From positions 1 to 5,694 of the forward strand of contig JAICTW010000215.1 of assembly GCA_025936195.1 (NCBI GenBank): 5,694 nucleotides of DNA, in the 5' to 3' direction. Below the pieces are notes generated by a model. The model had not been told where the DNA came from and did no database searches. It was given only the letters and a program-made list of their open reading frames with translations. Position numbers and translations under genes: made by a program. The number at the start of each line of letters is the position of its first letter. Position 1 is the stretch's first letter. The stretch is from Flavisolibacter sp. GTDB lineage: Bacteria; Bacteroidota; Bacteroidia; Chitinophagales; Chitinophagaceae. Shown one piece after another: positions 1-5,694 of the stretch.

Positions 1-570
1 AAAGAAAAAGCCGAACTCTATGGAGAATTTGGCAGGAACGATCACTCTCAGAATTCCAGGGATTTCCTGGTAGAGCCGGAACATTCAAGGGCTTACATTG
101 TTGGTTTCTCGAAAATATTTGATGGAAGAAAGAAAGATCTGCAGATTTTTAGCGAGATCACTAATCTTCAAATTCCTTCTACCAGCATGGTCAGGGAATT
201 GGAAAGCTGGTATGCACATTATCAGGTAAGACACGGCTATACCAACCAAGGGCAGGTTATCGGGGCGGGAATTGGCCCTGGTGGTTCCAGCCAGACTTTG
301 GGATTGCAGTGGGGATCAGGAGCCGATAAAATTGGAGGTGTTATAGAACGTGTGGTTTACAACAATGATTTTTACTATGCTGCATTTTCACCTTATCGCA
401 ATTTTCAAAAACACTGGGTGGATTTTTCACTGAACCTGAATAAGTCATGGCTGCACAACAGAATGCTTTATGATGTGCGCCTTTCCTTTATAAACTCACT
501 CAATTATCAGTGGTACTACGAAAATGTTTTTCATGTGAGTGCCCACGTTGGAGTGGCTTATCTGTTCTAA
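1..570 (+). CDS. Capsule assembly Wzi family outer-membrane protein, C-terminal part (5' truncated by window)
   Basis: The frame is open from the first base to a TAA at 568-570, giving 189 C-terminal residues of a longer protein. The Met codon at 187 is internal, because coding similarity runs well upstream of it. Motifs that I recognise from the Bacteroidota branch of the Wzi family are YGEFGRNDHS (fragment residues 7-16), the EPEHSRAY segment (25-32), GYTNQGQVIGAGIGPG (79-94), and ERVVYNNDFYY (116-126). Wzi proteins are outer-membrane beta-barrels that help anchor or assemble capsular polysaccharide at the cell surface. The alternating aromatic/polar strands and the C-terminal Phe (ending AYLF) fit a barrel inserted by the BAM machinery. 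Full-length family members are, from memory, roughly 450-550 residues, so well over half is missing here. No capsule-biosynthesis gene is visible nearby. The family call is fairly secure; the exact polysaccharide role is inferred. Confidence 0.82.
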   Translation, partial: KEKAELYGEFGRNDHSQNSRDFLVEPEHSRAYIVGFSKIFDGRKKDLQIFSEITNLQIPSTSMVRELESWYAHYQVRHGYTNQGQVIGAGIGPGGSSQTLGLQWGSGADKIGGVIERVVYNNDFYYAAFSPYRNFQKHWVDFSLNLNKSWLHNRMLYDVRLSFINSLNYQWYYENVFHVSAHVGVAYLF

Positions 571-589
571 AAAGGCATTGTAAATTTTA

Positions 590-606
590 GGAGGACGATC
601 TCTTCC
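590..606. terminator. Weak hairpin in the convergent gap between the wzi-like gene and the SDR gene
   Basis: GGAGGA (590-595) can pair with TCTTCC (601-606) around a 5-nt CGATC loop, giving a six-pair stem that includes one G-U wobble when read on the plus strand. On the minus strand the wobble becomes an A-C mismatch. The hairpin sits in the 40-bp gap (571-610) between two converging stop codons, where terminators are expected. There is no proper U-tract on either side, only AT-rich sequence, so this is a weak candidate at best. The embedded GGAGG is Shine-Dalgarno-like by chance; no start codon follows it at a suitable distance. Confidence 0.2.
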
Positions 607-610
607 AACT

Positions 611-1300
611 TTAAGCGTTGTTATAAACCTTCAGAACGGTTTCCCTCAGCGAAGCCGATTTATCCGAAACCACAAATTCAATAATCTCAGCCAGTGCTTC
701 GGGCTTAACCCAGTTTTCCCAATCAGCATCAGGCATACTCTTTCTGTTCGGCTCTGTATCAATGGTGCTTGGTACAATAACCGTTGCTGTTACATTTTTC
801 CCCTTCGCTTCAGCATTCAAATAATCCGCAAGCTTAAAAAGAAGTGATTTGCTTAAACTGTAAGCGATCATTTTTTTTCCATCAGTTGCTTTCAGCGCAG
901 GACGCGAGCCTACAAAAACAATCCGTCCATTATTTTGCTTTATCAATTGTTGAAAAACAGGGCGGGCAACATGATAAGCCGTATCAAAGTTGATGCTCAT
1001 TTGCTTCTTGATATCTTCTGATCCTGTTCCAGCAATATCTCCCATGGCAAATCCACCGGCAAGTAATAAAGCAGCATCAATGGTCTTGAAGGTTTCAATT
1101 GTTTTGTAAACAAAAGACGCCGTCGCTTCTTCATTCGTCAGATCTACCACTTCCACCTGCAAATTTTTATTTTCAGAAAATTCTTTTTTTGAATCTTCAT
1201 TGTGCACTGTTGCAATAACCCTGTAGCCTTTTGAAAGAAAACTTTGTGTAACTGCTGATCCCAAATTGCCGTTAGCTCCGGTGATGATTACGGTTTTCAT
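611..1300 (-). CDS. Short-chain dehydrogenase/reductase (SDR), dihydropteridine-reductase-like
   Basis: This complete 229-residue protein is a classical-size SDR with a single Rossmann domain and is predicted to be cytoplasmic. Visible motifs are the glycine-rich cofactor loop TGANGNLG (residues 7-14), Asp53 in VVDLT (usual adenine contact), LLLAGG (78-83) in place of NNAG, Asn104, Ser132 in VGS, and Tyr147-x-x-x-Lys151. The catalytic Asn-Ser-Tyr-Lys set is therefore present. The stretch PSTIDTEPNRKSMPDADW (177-194) closely resembles the substrate-side segment of animal quinonoid dihydropteridine reductase as I remember it, and AGGFAMG resembles that enzyme's AGGWAGG. An NAD(P)H-dependent reductase with a pterin-like substrate is therefore plausible but unproven; a generic SDR with another carbonyl substrate is the alternative. 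The start is firm: an in-frame TAA lies two codons upstream (complement of 1304-1306). The gene is transcribed divergently from pta and convergently with the wzi-like gene. The leader is AT-rich and has no Shine-Dalgarno sequence. Confidence 0.88.
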   Translation of the reverse strand: MKTVIITGANGNLGSAVTQSFLSKGYRVIATVHNEDSKKEFSENKNLQVEVVDLTNEEATASFVYKTIETFKTIDAALLLAGGFAMGDIAGTGSEDIKKQMSINFDTAYHVARPVFQQLIKQNNGRIVFVGSRPALKATDGKKMIAYSLSKSLLFKLADYLNAEAKGKNVTATVIVPSTIDTEPNRKSMPDADWENWVKPEALAEIIEFVVSDKSASLRETVLKVYNNA

Positions 1301-1512
1301 GAATTATTTTTTTAAAGTTACAGCGCATCATTGGTTTAATAATGCAATCATCAGCTTGCTAAAAACATTTGGATGTTTTATGAGGACTATTTTTTTGAAA
1401 ATTGATCGTCCGCTCATATCACCTGATATTTATCATGTTAATTCTAATATTGTATCAACACAGAATCAGTGATACTTTGCCAATTTTGCAGCGGAATTTT
1501 AATACTTGAGCT
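1301..1512. promoter_or_regulatory. Divergent intergenic region between the SDR gene and pta
   Basis: This 212-bp AT-rich region lies between two divergent start codons, so it must carry the promoter or promoters for pta-ackA and for the SDR gene. It contains no convincing gene. A plus-strand open frame from 1266 to 1472 overlaps the start of the SDR gene in antisense and encodes nothing recognisable. On the minus strand, TAACTTTA (complement of 1313-1320) matches seven of eight positions of the Bacteroidota -7 element, but it would leave an extremely short SDR leader and has no well-spaced -33 TTG. The best pta-directed candidate is listed separately. I saw no clear inverted repeat that would mark an operator. 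Confidence 0.6.
1450..1488 (+). promoter_or_regulatory. Candidate Bacteroidota-type promoter for pta-ackA
   Basis: The Bacteroidota housekeeping promoter has a TTTG/TTG near -33 and TAnnTTTG near -7. Here TTG at 1450-1452 is followed after 20 bases by TACTTTG at 1473-1479, which is one base short of the consensus. A second near match, CAATTTTG (1481-1488, seven of eight positions), overlaps the likely start-site region but lacks a properly spaced -33 box. Use of the first element would place transcription initiation near 1485 and give a leader of under 30 nt before the pta ATG at 1513. This is only a pattern match. Confidence 0.35.
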
Positions 1513-3651
1513 ATGACGAAGAATGTTTTTATTGCCTCAGCAGAACCATATAGCGGAAAATCAATTGTTGCGCTTGGACTTGTGAATATGTTATTGGGAA
1601 AGGCGCAAAAGGTGGCGTATTTCAAACCGATCATTAACTCCGATCCTGATAAAAAGAAAGACGTTCATATTGATACCGTTCTTTCTTATTTCAAATTACC
1701 CATCCGGTACGAAGAAGCTTTTGCTTTCACAAGGCGACAGGCCATGAAACTACTGGAAATACAGAACCAGAGTGAAATGATTGATACCGTAATACGTAAA
1801 GTAAAGAGGCTGGAAGAAACTCATGACTTCACGATCATTGACGGAAGTGATTTTATTGGTGAAGGAACCGCATTCGAGTTTGAAGCCAATATCAATATCG
1901 CAAAAAATCTTGGAGCACCGGTGATCATTGTTGTTTCCGGCGAAAGTAAAACCAGTGCGCAGATCATTAACTCAGCACTTACCGTATGGCGCAATTTTGA
2001 AGGACGTGAAGTGCAGGTTATCGGTATTATCGTCAACAAGGTGAAGAGTGAACAAATTCAGGATGTAAAAGGTTTTTTGATTAATGAATTAACGAACGGC
2101 ATTACACTTTCCATTATACCCGAGGATAAAAGTTTGCTTGCTCCCACCATGAAAGAAATTTGCGAACAACTGGGTGCTAAGATTGTTTGCGGAGAAGATC
2201 AGATGAGCAATCAGGTAGATAATTTTATTACCGGTGCCATGCAGGTTCCGCAGTTTTTAAATCATATTAAGGAAAATGTGGTGATCGTTACACCTGCCGA
2301 CCGCGGCGATATTGTGATCAGTACTATACTTGCTAATCTTTCTACAAATTATCCGAAAGTTGCAGGAGTTGTCACTACTGTTAGCGGACATTTAGATGAA
2401 CCCATTCAACGTCTCATTGAAGGACTACAGACCGTAGTGCCTGTTATTTCTGTGAAAAGCGGGACCTTCGAAACCACTTCCCGGTTAGCTTCCATTCACT
2501 CACGCATTACACCGGATAACACTAAAAAAATTCAACTGGCTATTGACACCTTCAATAAATATGTTGATGTAAAATCTTTGGATGAAAAACTAGTTACCTA
2601 CACTTCCGAAGGAGTAACGCCATATATGTTTCAATACCAGATCACTCAAAAAGCAAAAACACAACGCAAGCATATTGTTTTGCCCGAGGGAAATGACGAC
2701 CGTATTTTAAAAGCAGCAGAGCGATTGCTGAAGCAGGAGATTGTTGATCTTACTATTTTAGGAGAACCATCACAGGTGGCTGCTTCCATCAAACGATTGG
2801 GATTGAGTTTTGACAATGATAGATTACATATTGTCAACCCTGTTGAATCATCTTATTATCCTGATTATGTAGAAACACTTTACGAACTGCGCAAGAACAA
2901 AAATGTAACATTGGAAATGGCCCGCGACCTGATGACGGATGCTTCTTACTTCGGAACGATGATGGTGTACAAAGGTCATGCAGATGGAATGGTTTCCGGT
3001 GCTATACATACTACGCAACATACTATTCGTCCGGCATTGCAGTTTGTAAAAACAAAACCTGGCACTTCCATCGTTTCATCCGTATTTTTTATGTGTCTTC
3101 CGGATCGTGTTGCCGTGTTTGGCGATTGCGCTGTTAATCCAAATCCGACAGCGGAACAATTAGCGGAGATCGCTATTTCTTCTGCCGCAAGCAGCAAACG
3201 TTTTGGCATTGAACCAAGAATTGCCATGCTCTCGTATTCATCCGGTTCTTCGGGCGAAGGTGCTGATGTGGAAAAAGTAAGACAAGCAACAGAGATCGTG
3301 AAGCAAAAACGTCCGGACTTAAAAATAGAAGGACCGATTCAATACGATGCGGCCGTTGATCCTTTTGTTGGAAAGCAAAAATTACCCAATTCAAAAGTGG
3401 CGGGTAAAGCCAATGTGCTCATCTTCCCCGATTTGAACACCGGTAACAACACTTACAAGGCCGTGCAAAGAGAAACAGGCGCATTGGCTATTGGTCCTAT
3501 GTTGCAGGGATTGAACAAACCTGTTAATGACCTGAGCCGCGGTTGCACAGTGGATGATATTTTCAATACAGTGATCATTACGGCCATTCAGGCACAGGAA
3601 GAAACAGAAGCGCAGGCCAAAAAGATCGAAGTGGAGAAGGCAACAGTTTAA
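1513..3651 (+). CDS. pta: Phosphate acetyltransferase, long three-domain form
   Basis: This 712-residue enzyme catalyses acetyl-CoA + phosphate = acetyl phosphate + CoA in the cytoplasm, the first step of the acetate pathway completed by the adjacent AckA. Its length matches the long Pta of E. coli (about 714 aa). An N-terminal BioD/P-loop-like domain (about 1-240) carries EPYSGKS (11-17), FKPI (37-40), IIDG (108-111) and IVNK (173-176). A DRTGG-type domain (about 245-360) has PADRGDIV (261-268). The catalytic PTA domain (about 372-695) begins near LPEGNDDR (390-397) and contains SGAIHTT (495-501), GDCAVNPNPTAEQLAEIAI (537-555), SYSSGSSGEGADVEKVR (574-590), FPDLNTGN (638-645) and NDLSRG (672-677). 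Ser675, Arg676 and Asp682 align with Ser309, Arg310 and Asp316 of the Methanosarcina enzyme, so it should be active. In E. coli the N-terminal region mediates allosteric control; the same role here is inferred. The start is firm because an in-frame TGA lies at 1507-1509. The extreme C-terminus is a charged Glu/Lys/Ala-rich tail. Confidence 0.97.
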   Translation: MTKNVFIASAEPYSGKSIVALGLVNMLLGKAQKVAYFKPIINSDPDKKKDVHIDTVLSYFKLPIRYEEAFAFTRRQAMKLLEIQNQSEMIDTVIRKVKRLEETHDFTIIDGSDFIGEGTAFEFEANINIAKNLGAPVIIVVSGESKTSAQIINSALTVWRNFEGREVQVIGIIVNKVKSEQIQDVKGFLINELTNGITLSIIPEDKSLLAPTMKEICEQLGAKIVCGEDQMSNQVDNFITGAMQVPQFLNHIKENVVIVTPADRGDIVISTILANLSTNYPKVAGVVTTVSGHLDEPIQRLIEGLQTVVPVISVKSGTFETTSRLASIHSRITPDNTKKIQLAIDTFNKYVDVKSLDEKLVTYTSEGVTPYMFQYQITQKAKTQRKHIVLPEGNDDRILKAAERLLKQEIVDLTILGEPSQVAASIKRLGLSFDNDRLHIVNPVESSYYPDYVETLYELRKNKNVTLEMARDLMTDASYFGTMMVYKGHADGMVSGAIHTTQHTIRPALQFVKTKPGTSIVSSVFFMCLPDRVAVFGDCAVNPNPTAEQLAEIAISSAASSKRFGIEPRIAMLSYSSGSSGEGADVEKVRQATEIVKQKRPDLKIEGPIQYDAAVDPFVGKQKLPNSKVAGKANVLIFPDLNTGNNTYKAVQRETGALAIGPMLQGLNKPVNDLSRGCTVDDIFNTVIITAIQAQEETEAQAKKIEVEKATV

Positions 3652-3681
3652 AGTACAAACATTAATTCAAATTGATTGGAC

Positions 3682-4905
3682 ATGAACATATTTGCAGTTA
3701 ACTCAGGCAGCAGTTCCATCAAGTACCAGTTGTTTCAAATGCCGCATGAAGAACCCATTTGTACCGGACTTGTAGAACGCATCGGTTTAGAAAATTCCAT
3801 CATCACACATAAACTGTTCATCAACGGTGAAGAAAAAACAATCCGGCGAACACTGGATTTGATGGATCATGAAGCAGGATTAAATGAAGTGGCCCAATTG
3901 CTCACCGATCCTGAAATTGGTGTGATCCAAAATCCTGAGCAAATTGAAGCCGTTGGTCATCGTGTAGTACATGGTGGTGAAAGCTTTGCTTCAACAACCA
4001 TAATTACCAAAGAAGTAAAAGCAGAGATCAAGCGATTATTTCCACTGGCGCCGCTTCACAATCCTGCCAACTATCTGGGGATTGAAGTAGCTGAAAAAAT
4101 ATTCACCAAAGCAAAACAGGTTGCTGTTTTCGACACCGCCTTTCATCAGACCATGCCGGAAGTGGCGTACAGTTATGCCATTCCGCGATCTTTCTATACG
4201 GAAATGGGAATAAGAGCTTATGGCTTTCATGGAACCAGCCACAAATATGTAAGTGAAAAAACATTGGAATACTTGCAAAGCCCTTTTGCAAAAATCATCA
4301 CCATTCACCTGGGTAATGGTTGCAGCATCACTGCAGTGAATGAAGGTAAATCAGTTGATTCCAGCATGGGCTTTGGTCCTTTGAGTGGTTTGATCATGGG
4401 CACACGTTCCGGAGACATTGATCCTTCCATCATTTTTCATTTAGTGAATCAATTAGGCTATAGTCTTGATCAGGTGAACACCTTATTAAACAAGCAAAGC
4501 GGCATGCTTGGCCTTACCGGATATAGCGATATGCGTGACATCACCAAACAAATTGCAGAAGGCAATGAAGAGGCGGAACTCGCTTATCACATGTATGCCT
4601 ATCGCATCAAAAAATATATTGGATCTTATGCGGCGGTTTTAAACGGTTTGGATGCAATTGTTTTTACCGGGGGTGTTGGCGAAAACGACAGTAATATTCG
4701 ACGGATGATTTGCAGCGACATGGATTTTTTTGGAATCAGGCTTGATGAAGAAAAAAATAAAATACGCTCAGGAAATATCAGAGAAATCAATCAGGACAAT
4801 GCACATGTAAAAATATTGATCGTTCCTACCAATGAAGAACTTGAAATTGTAAAGCAATGCTATCATTTATTGAATAAAGAAACTGTGACAGCTTCATTCA
4901 ATTAA
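3682..4905 (+). CDS. ackA: Acetate kinase
   Basis: This complete 407-residue ASKHA-fold kinase converts acetyl phosphate + ADP to acetate + ATP, and works in reverse for acetate activation. Signatures are MNIFAVNSGSSSIKYQLF at the N-terminus, GHRVVHGG (92-99), FDTAFHQTMP (150-159), YGFHGTSHKYV (180-190), HLGNGCS (209-215), MGTRSGDIDP (239-248), GGVGEND (330-336) and PTNEE near the C-terminus. By position, Asn5, Arg94, Asp151, His183, Arg242 and Glu385 correspond to the catalytic Asn7, Arg91, Asp148, His180, Arg241 and Glu384 of the Methanosarcina enzyme. Length is normal for the family (about 400). I chose ATG 3682 over the in-frame TTG at 3676, because the family N-terminus begins at this Met and TTG would only add Met-Asp. 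The gene follows pta after 30 bp, with no terminator between them, so the two are almost certainly co-transcribed. No Shine-Dalgarno sequence is evident in the AT-rich spacer. Confidence 0.97.
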   Translation: MNIFAVNSGSSSIKYQLFQMPHEEPICTGLVERIGLENSIITHKLFINGEEKTIRRTLDLMDHEAGLNEVAQLLTDPEIGVIQNPEQIEAVGHRVVHGGESFASTTIITKEVKAEIKRLFPLAPLHNPANYLGIEVAEKIFTKAKQVAVFDTAFHQTMPEVAYSYAIPRSFYTEMGIRAYGFHGTSHKYVSEKTLEYLQSPFAKIITIHLGNGCSITAVNEGKSVDSSMGFGPLSGLIMGTRSGDIDPSIIFHLVNQLGYSLDQVNTLLNKQSGMLGLTGYSDMRDITKQIAEGNEEAELAYHMYAYRIKKYIGSYAAVLNGLDAIVFTGGVGENDSNIRRMICSDMDFFGIRLDEEKNKIRSGNIREINQDNAHVKILIVPTNEELEIVKQCYHLLNKETVTASFN

Positions 4906-4916
4906 TGATTGATGAA
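4893..4916 (+). other. AT-rich imperfect hairpin across the ackA stop codon
   Basis: TTCA (4893-4896) and TCAAT (4898-4902) can pair with ATTGA (4908-4912) and TGAA (4913-4916), leaving a single bulged T at 4897 and a 5-nt loop that contains the ackA stop codon. Only two of the nine pairs are G-C, and no U-tract follows, so it is not a standard intrinsic terminator. It could be a minor 3'-end structure, or chance in AT-rich sequence. Confidence 0.2.
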
Positions 4917-5032
4917 TTCGGCTCTGAATAAAAGATCAACTACATTCACTCGCAATTGTTTTCTGAAAGAGAATTTATTGATGAGGCGTCGTTTGCTGAT
5001 AAGCTTTCTAACTTTGAAATAAATCAGCAGCT
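4906..5032 (+). promoter_or_regulatory. Intergenic leader of the 74-aa gene, with exact TAnnTTTG at 5009-5016
   Basis: The 127 bp between ackA and the next gene contain TAACTTTG at 5009-5016, an exact match to the Bacteroidota -7 element TAnnTTTG. It would start transcription near 5023 and give a leader of about 10 nt to the ATG at 5033. The -33 box is poor: TTTG at 4992-4995 is too close (13 bases) and TTG at 4978-4980 is too far (28 bases). A secondary promoter for the small downstream gene is therefore possible, in addition to readthrough from ackA. No good Rho-independent terminator is present in this gap. Confidence 0.4.
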
Positions 5033-5257
5033 ATGGATGAAATGAAATTAAACAGGTGGAAAGAACGCTTTGAACAGGAAGTGAAAAATATAACCATCGA
5101 ATACAATTCCTTCTTTTTGAATGAAGACCCTAAAGAGTTTTATACAATTCAATTGAACAACAGTGGTGAATGGGCTTTGGAACTCAGGGAAGATTTGCCG
5201 AATGAAGTAAAGTCAAAACTGAAACAAACGTTTCTTATAACAAAGCCGGAGAAATGA
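5033..5257 (+). CDS. Small hypothetical protein, 74 aa, function unknown
   Basis: I do not recognise this protein. It is highly charged (Lys/Glu-rich) and soluble in appearance, with no signal peptide, membrane segment, Cys residues or metal-binding motif. By eye it suggests an amphipathic N-terminal helix (about residues 4-19, LNRWKERFEQEV), then two strands around FYTIQLN (36-42) and EWALELRE (46-53) joined by an NSG turn, then a C-terminal helix (56-67). That would be a compact alpha-beta-beta-alpha unit. An in-frame TGA at 5015-5017 limits the start to ATG 5033 or, three codons later, ATG 5042; both lack a Shine-Dalgarno sequence. It lies 127 bp after ackA on the same strand, behind an exact TAnnTTTG element. 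Codon use looks like that of its neighbours, and the reading frame has the composition of a real protein. Being a real gene is likely; any link to acetate metabolism is only positional. Confidence 0.65.
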   Translation: MDEMKLNRWKERFEQEVKNITIEYNSFFLNEDPKEFYTIQLNNSGEWALELREDLPNEVKSKLKQTFLITKPEK

Positions 5258-5344
5258 TGTTTGAATAATTTGAATTTTGATAGCTTACTCTTAACAGTAT
5301 GCAAACTTTATGAGTCGTAAATTTATGAATCAAAAATTAAGCAA

Positions 5345-5422
5345 ATGAACAGACTGAATTGCTGGAAATGTGTAGTGCTGCTGGCTTCGCTGTATGCCCT
5401 TACACAATCGTTTTTCTCATAA
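5345..5422 (+). CDS. Possible 25-aa hydrophobic peptide with an N-terminal CxxC
   Basis: ATG 5345 to TAA 5420-5422 encodes 25 residues. The N-terminal part is MNRLNCWKC, with a Cys6-Trp-Lys-Cys9 pair and basic Arg3 and Lys8. It is followed by a hydrophobic run, VVLLASLYAL (10-19), and the end TQSFFS. This is the shape of a tiny single-span membrane peptide or a bare signal peptide. An intrinsic terminator starts 24 bp after the stop codon, which fits a short gene or the 3' end of a transcript. An in-frame TAA at 5318-5320 limits extension upstream. TAAATTTA (5318-5325, seven of eight matches to the -7 element) lies upstream without a clear -33 box. It could equally be a decayed signal-peptide remnant or a chance ORF; the length gives little statistical support. 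Confidence 0.3.
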   Translation: MNRLNCWKCVVLLASLYALTQSFFS

Positions 5423-5446
5423 AGAATATTTTTTCATTTTATGCAG

Positions 5447-5474
5447 GCGAAGCTTTGCTTCGCTTTTTTATTTT
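5447..5474 (+). terminator. Intrinsic (Rho-independent) terminator
   Basis: GCGAAGC (5447-5453) pairs perfectly with GCTTCGC (5457-5463) around a TTT loop, and can be extended outward by a G-U and an A-U pair. It is followed directly by TTTTTTATTTT (5464-5474). A GC-rich perfect stem followed at once by a U-tract is the classical form for plus-strand termination. It is the first strong terminator after pta, so it probably ends transcripts from the small ORFs, and perhaps readthrough from pta-ackA. Confidence 0.88.
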
Positions 5475-5653
5475 GATGATGTGATTGGCTTTGATGGCAA
5501 TGTTTATTCACCTACTGCTGCGGCCATTTTCTTTTATTAAATATCAATTCCTGAACGCTTCCACTTTTATCGTTTTTTAACCAGGCTGAAGGTTATATCT
5601 TTAATTGCTTTATTCCTCCATAATTTTAAGCTACACTGTATAACAAAATTTAT
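5475..5653. other. Non-coding AT-rich spacer with possible promoter for the next gene
   Basis: Positions 5258-5694 carry no long gene. Apart from the 25-aa ORF and the terminator, this 179-bp spacer shows no ORF of note on either strand, no tRNA-like fold and no direct repeat that I could find. TATCTTTA (5596-5603) and TAATTTTA (5621-5628) each match seven of eight positions of TAnnTTTG and sit upstream of the ATG at 5654. Either could serve as its promoter, but neither has a convincing -33 TTG. Confidence 0.4.
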
Positions 5654-5694
5654 ATGAAGCAGAAATCCTTTGTTTTTGGATGCTTTATTTTCAT
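5654..5694 (+). CDS. Start of a probable exported protein (3' truncated by window)
   Basis: ATG 5654 opens a frame that runs to the window edge with 13 complete codons, MKQKSFVFGCFIF. Two lysines followed by a Phe-rich hydrophobic stretch look like the n- and h-regions of a signal peptide, so a secreted or outer-membrane product is likely. The preceding spacer has promoter-like elements and lies after a strong terminator, which is where a new transcription unit is expected. Too little is visible to name a family. The Cys at residue 10 lies too early in the hydrophobic run to be called a lipobox. Confidence 0.5.
   Translation, partial: MKQKSFVFGCFIF

Noticed and set aside
187..570. Treating ATG 187 as the start of a stand-alone 127-aa protein
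   Set aside because: The same frame is open and carries Wzi-family motifs all the way from position 1, so the gene is truncated by the window and this Met is internal.
1313..1320. TAACTTTA on the minus strand as the SDR promoter -7 element
   Set aside because: It matches seven of eight positions, but the nearest -33-like CAA (1345-1347 on the plus strand) is 24 bases away and the resulting leader would be only about five nucleotides. It is mentioned only within the intergenic entry.
1266..1472. A 68-codon plus-strand open frame overlapping the SDR start and the divergent intergenic region
   Set aside because: Its first part is antisense to the conserved glycine-rich loop of the SDR, the rest is AT-rich promoter region, and the product has no protein-like conserved pattern.
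1821..4308. Several minus-strand open frames of 62-90 codons inside pta and ackA
   Set aside because: They are antisense shadows of strongly conserved coding sequence, have no recognisable domains, and have no promoter or start context of their own.
4981..5022. A 13-residue ORF (MRRRLLISFLTLK) upstream of the 74-aa gene, possibly a leader peptide
   Set aside because: It is too short to distinguish from chance. It overlaps the TAnnTTTG element, so it would not lie within the transcript from that promoter, and no attenuator-like hairpin pair is visible.
1..5694. A novel defence, mobile or CRISPR-type system
   Set aside because: No transposase, integrase, reverse transcriptase, nuclease, toxin-antitoxin pair, repeat array or tRNA-like attachment site could be found on either strand. 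The main genes are core metabolism and envelope functions.

Overview
The window looks like chromosomal DNA from a member of the Bacteroidota, probably near the Chitinophaga/Sphingobacteria side. The evidence is an outer-membrane protein of the Bacteroidota-type Wzi family, AT-rich leaders without clear Shine-Dalgarno sequences, and several matches to the Bacteroidota promoter element TAnnTTTG. The order-level placement is a guess from protein flavour; only the phylum is reasonably supported.

Layout from left to right: (1) positions 1-570 hold the last 189 codons of a capsule-assembly Wzi-family outer-membrane beta-barrel protein, whose 5' end lies outside the window. (2) It converges, across a 40-bp gap, on a minus-strand short-chain dehydrogenase/reductase (611-1300) whose C-terminal half resembles quinonoid dihydropteridine reductase. 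(3) A 212-bp divergent intergenic region (1301-1512) separates this gene from the pta-ackA pair. (4) pta (1513-3651) and ackA (3682-4905) lie 30 bp apart on the plus strand and form the acetate overflow/substrate-level ATP operon: acetyl-CoA to acetyl phosphate, then to acetate plus ATP. (5) An unrecognised 74-residue protein (5033-5257) and a possible 25-residue Cys-x-x-Cys hydrophobic peptide (5345-5422) follow. (6) A strong intrinsic terminator (5447-5474) closes this side. (7) After a non-coding stretch, the first 13 codons of another gene, probably for an exported protein, begin at 5654 and run off the window.

Pta and AckA are complete, with their known catalytic residues visible, and they explain most of the window. 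No factor-independent terminator is visible directly after pta or ackA. Transcription may therefore continue through the two small downstream ORFs to the hairpin at 5447, although a good TAnnTTTG element just before 5033 suggests that the small gene can also be transcribed on its own.

No mobile element, CRISPR array, tRNA, rRNA or recognisable riboswitch was seen. Most of the window is ordinary core metabolism. The less explained parts are the small-ORF cluster after ackA and the pterin-reductase-like SDR.
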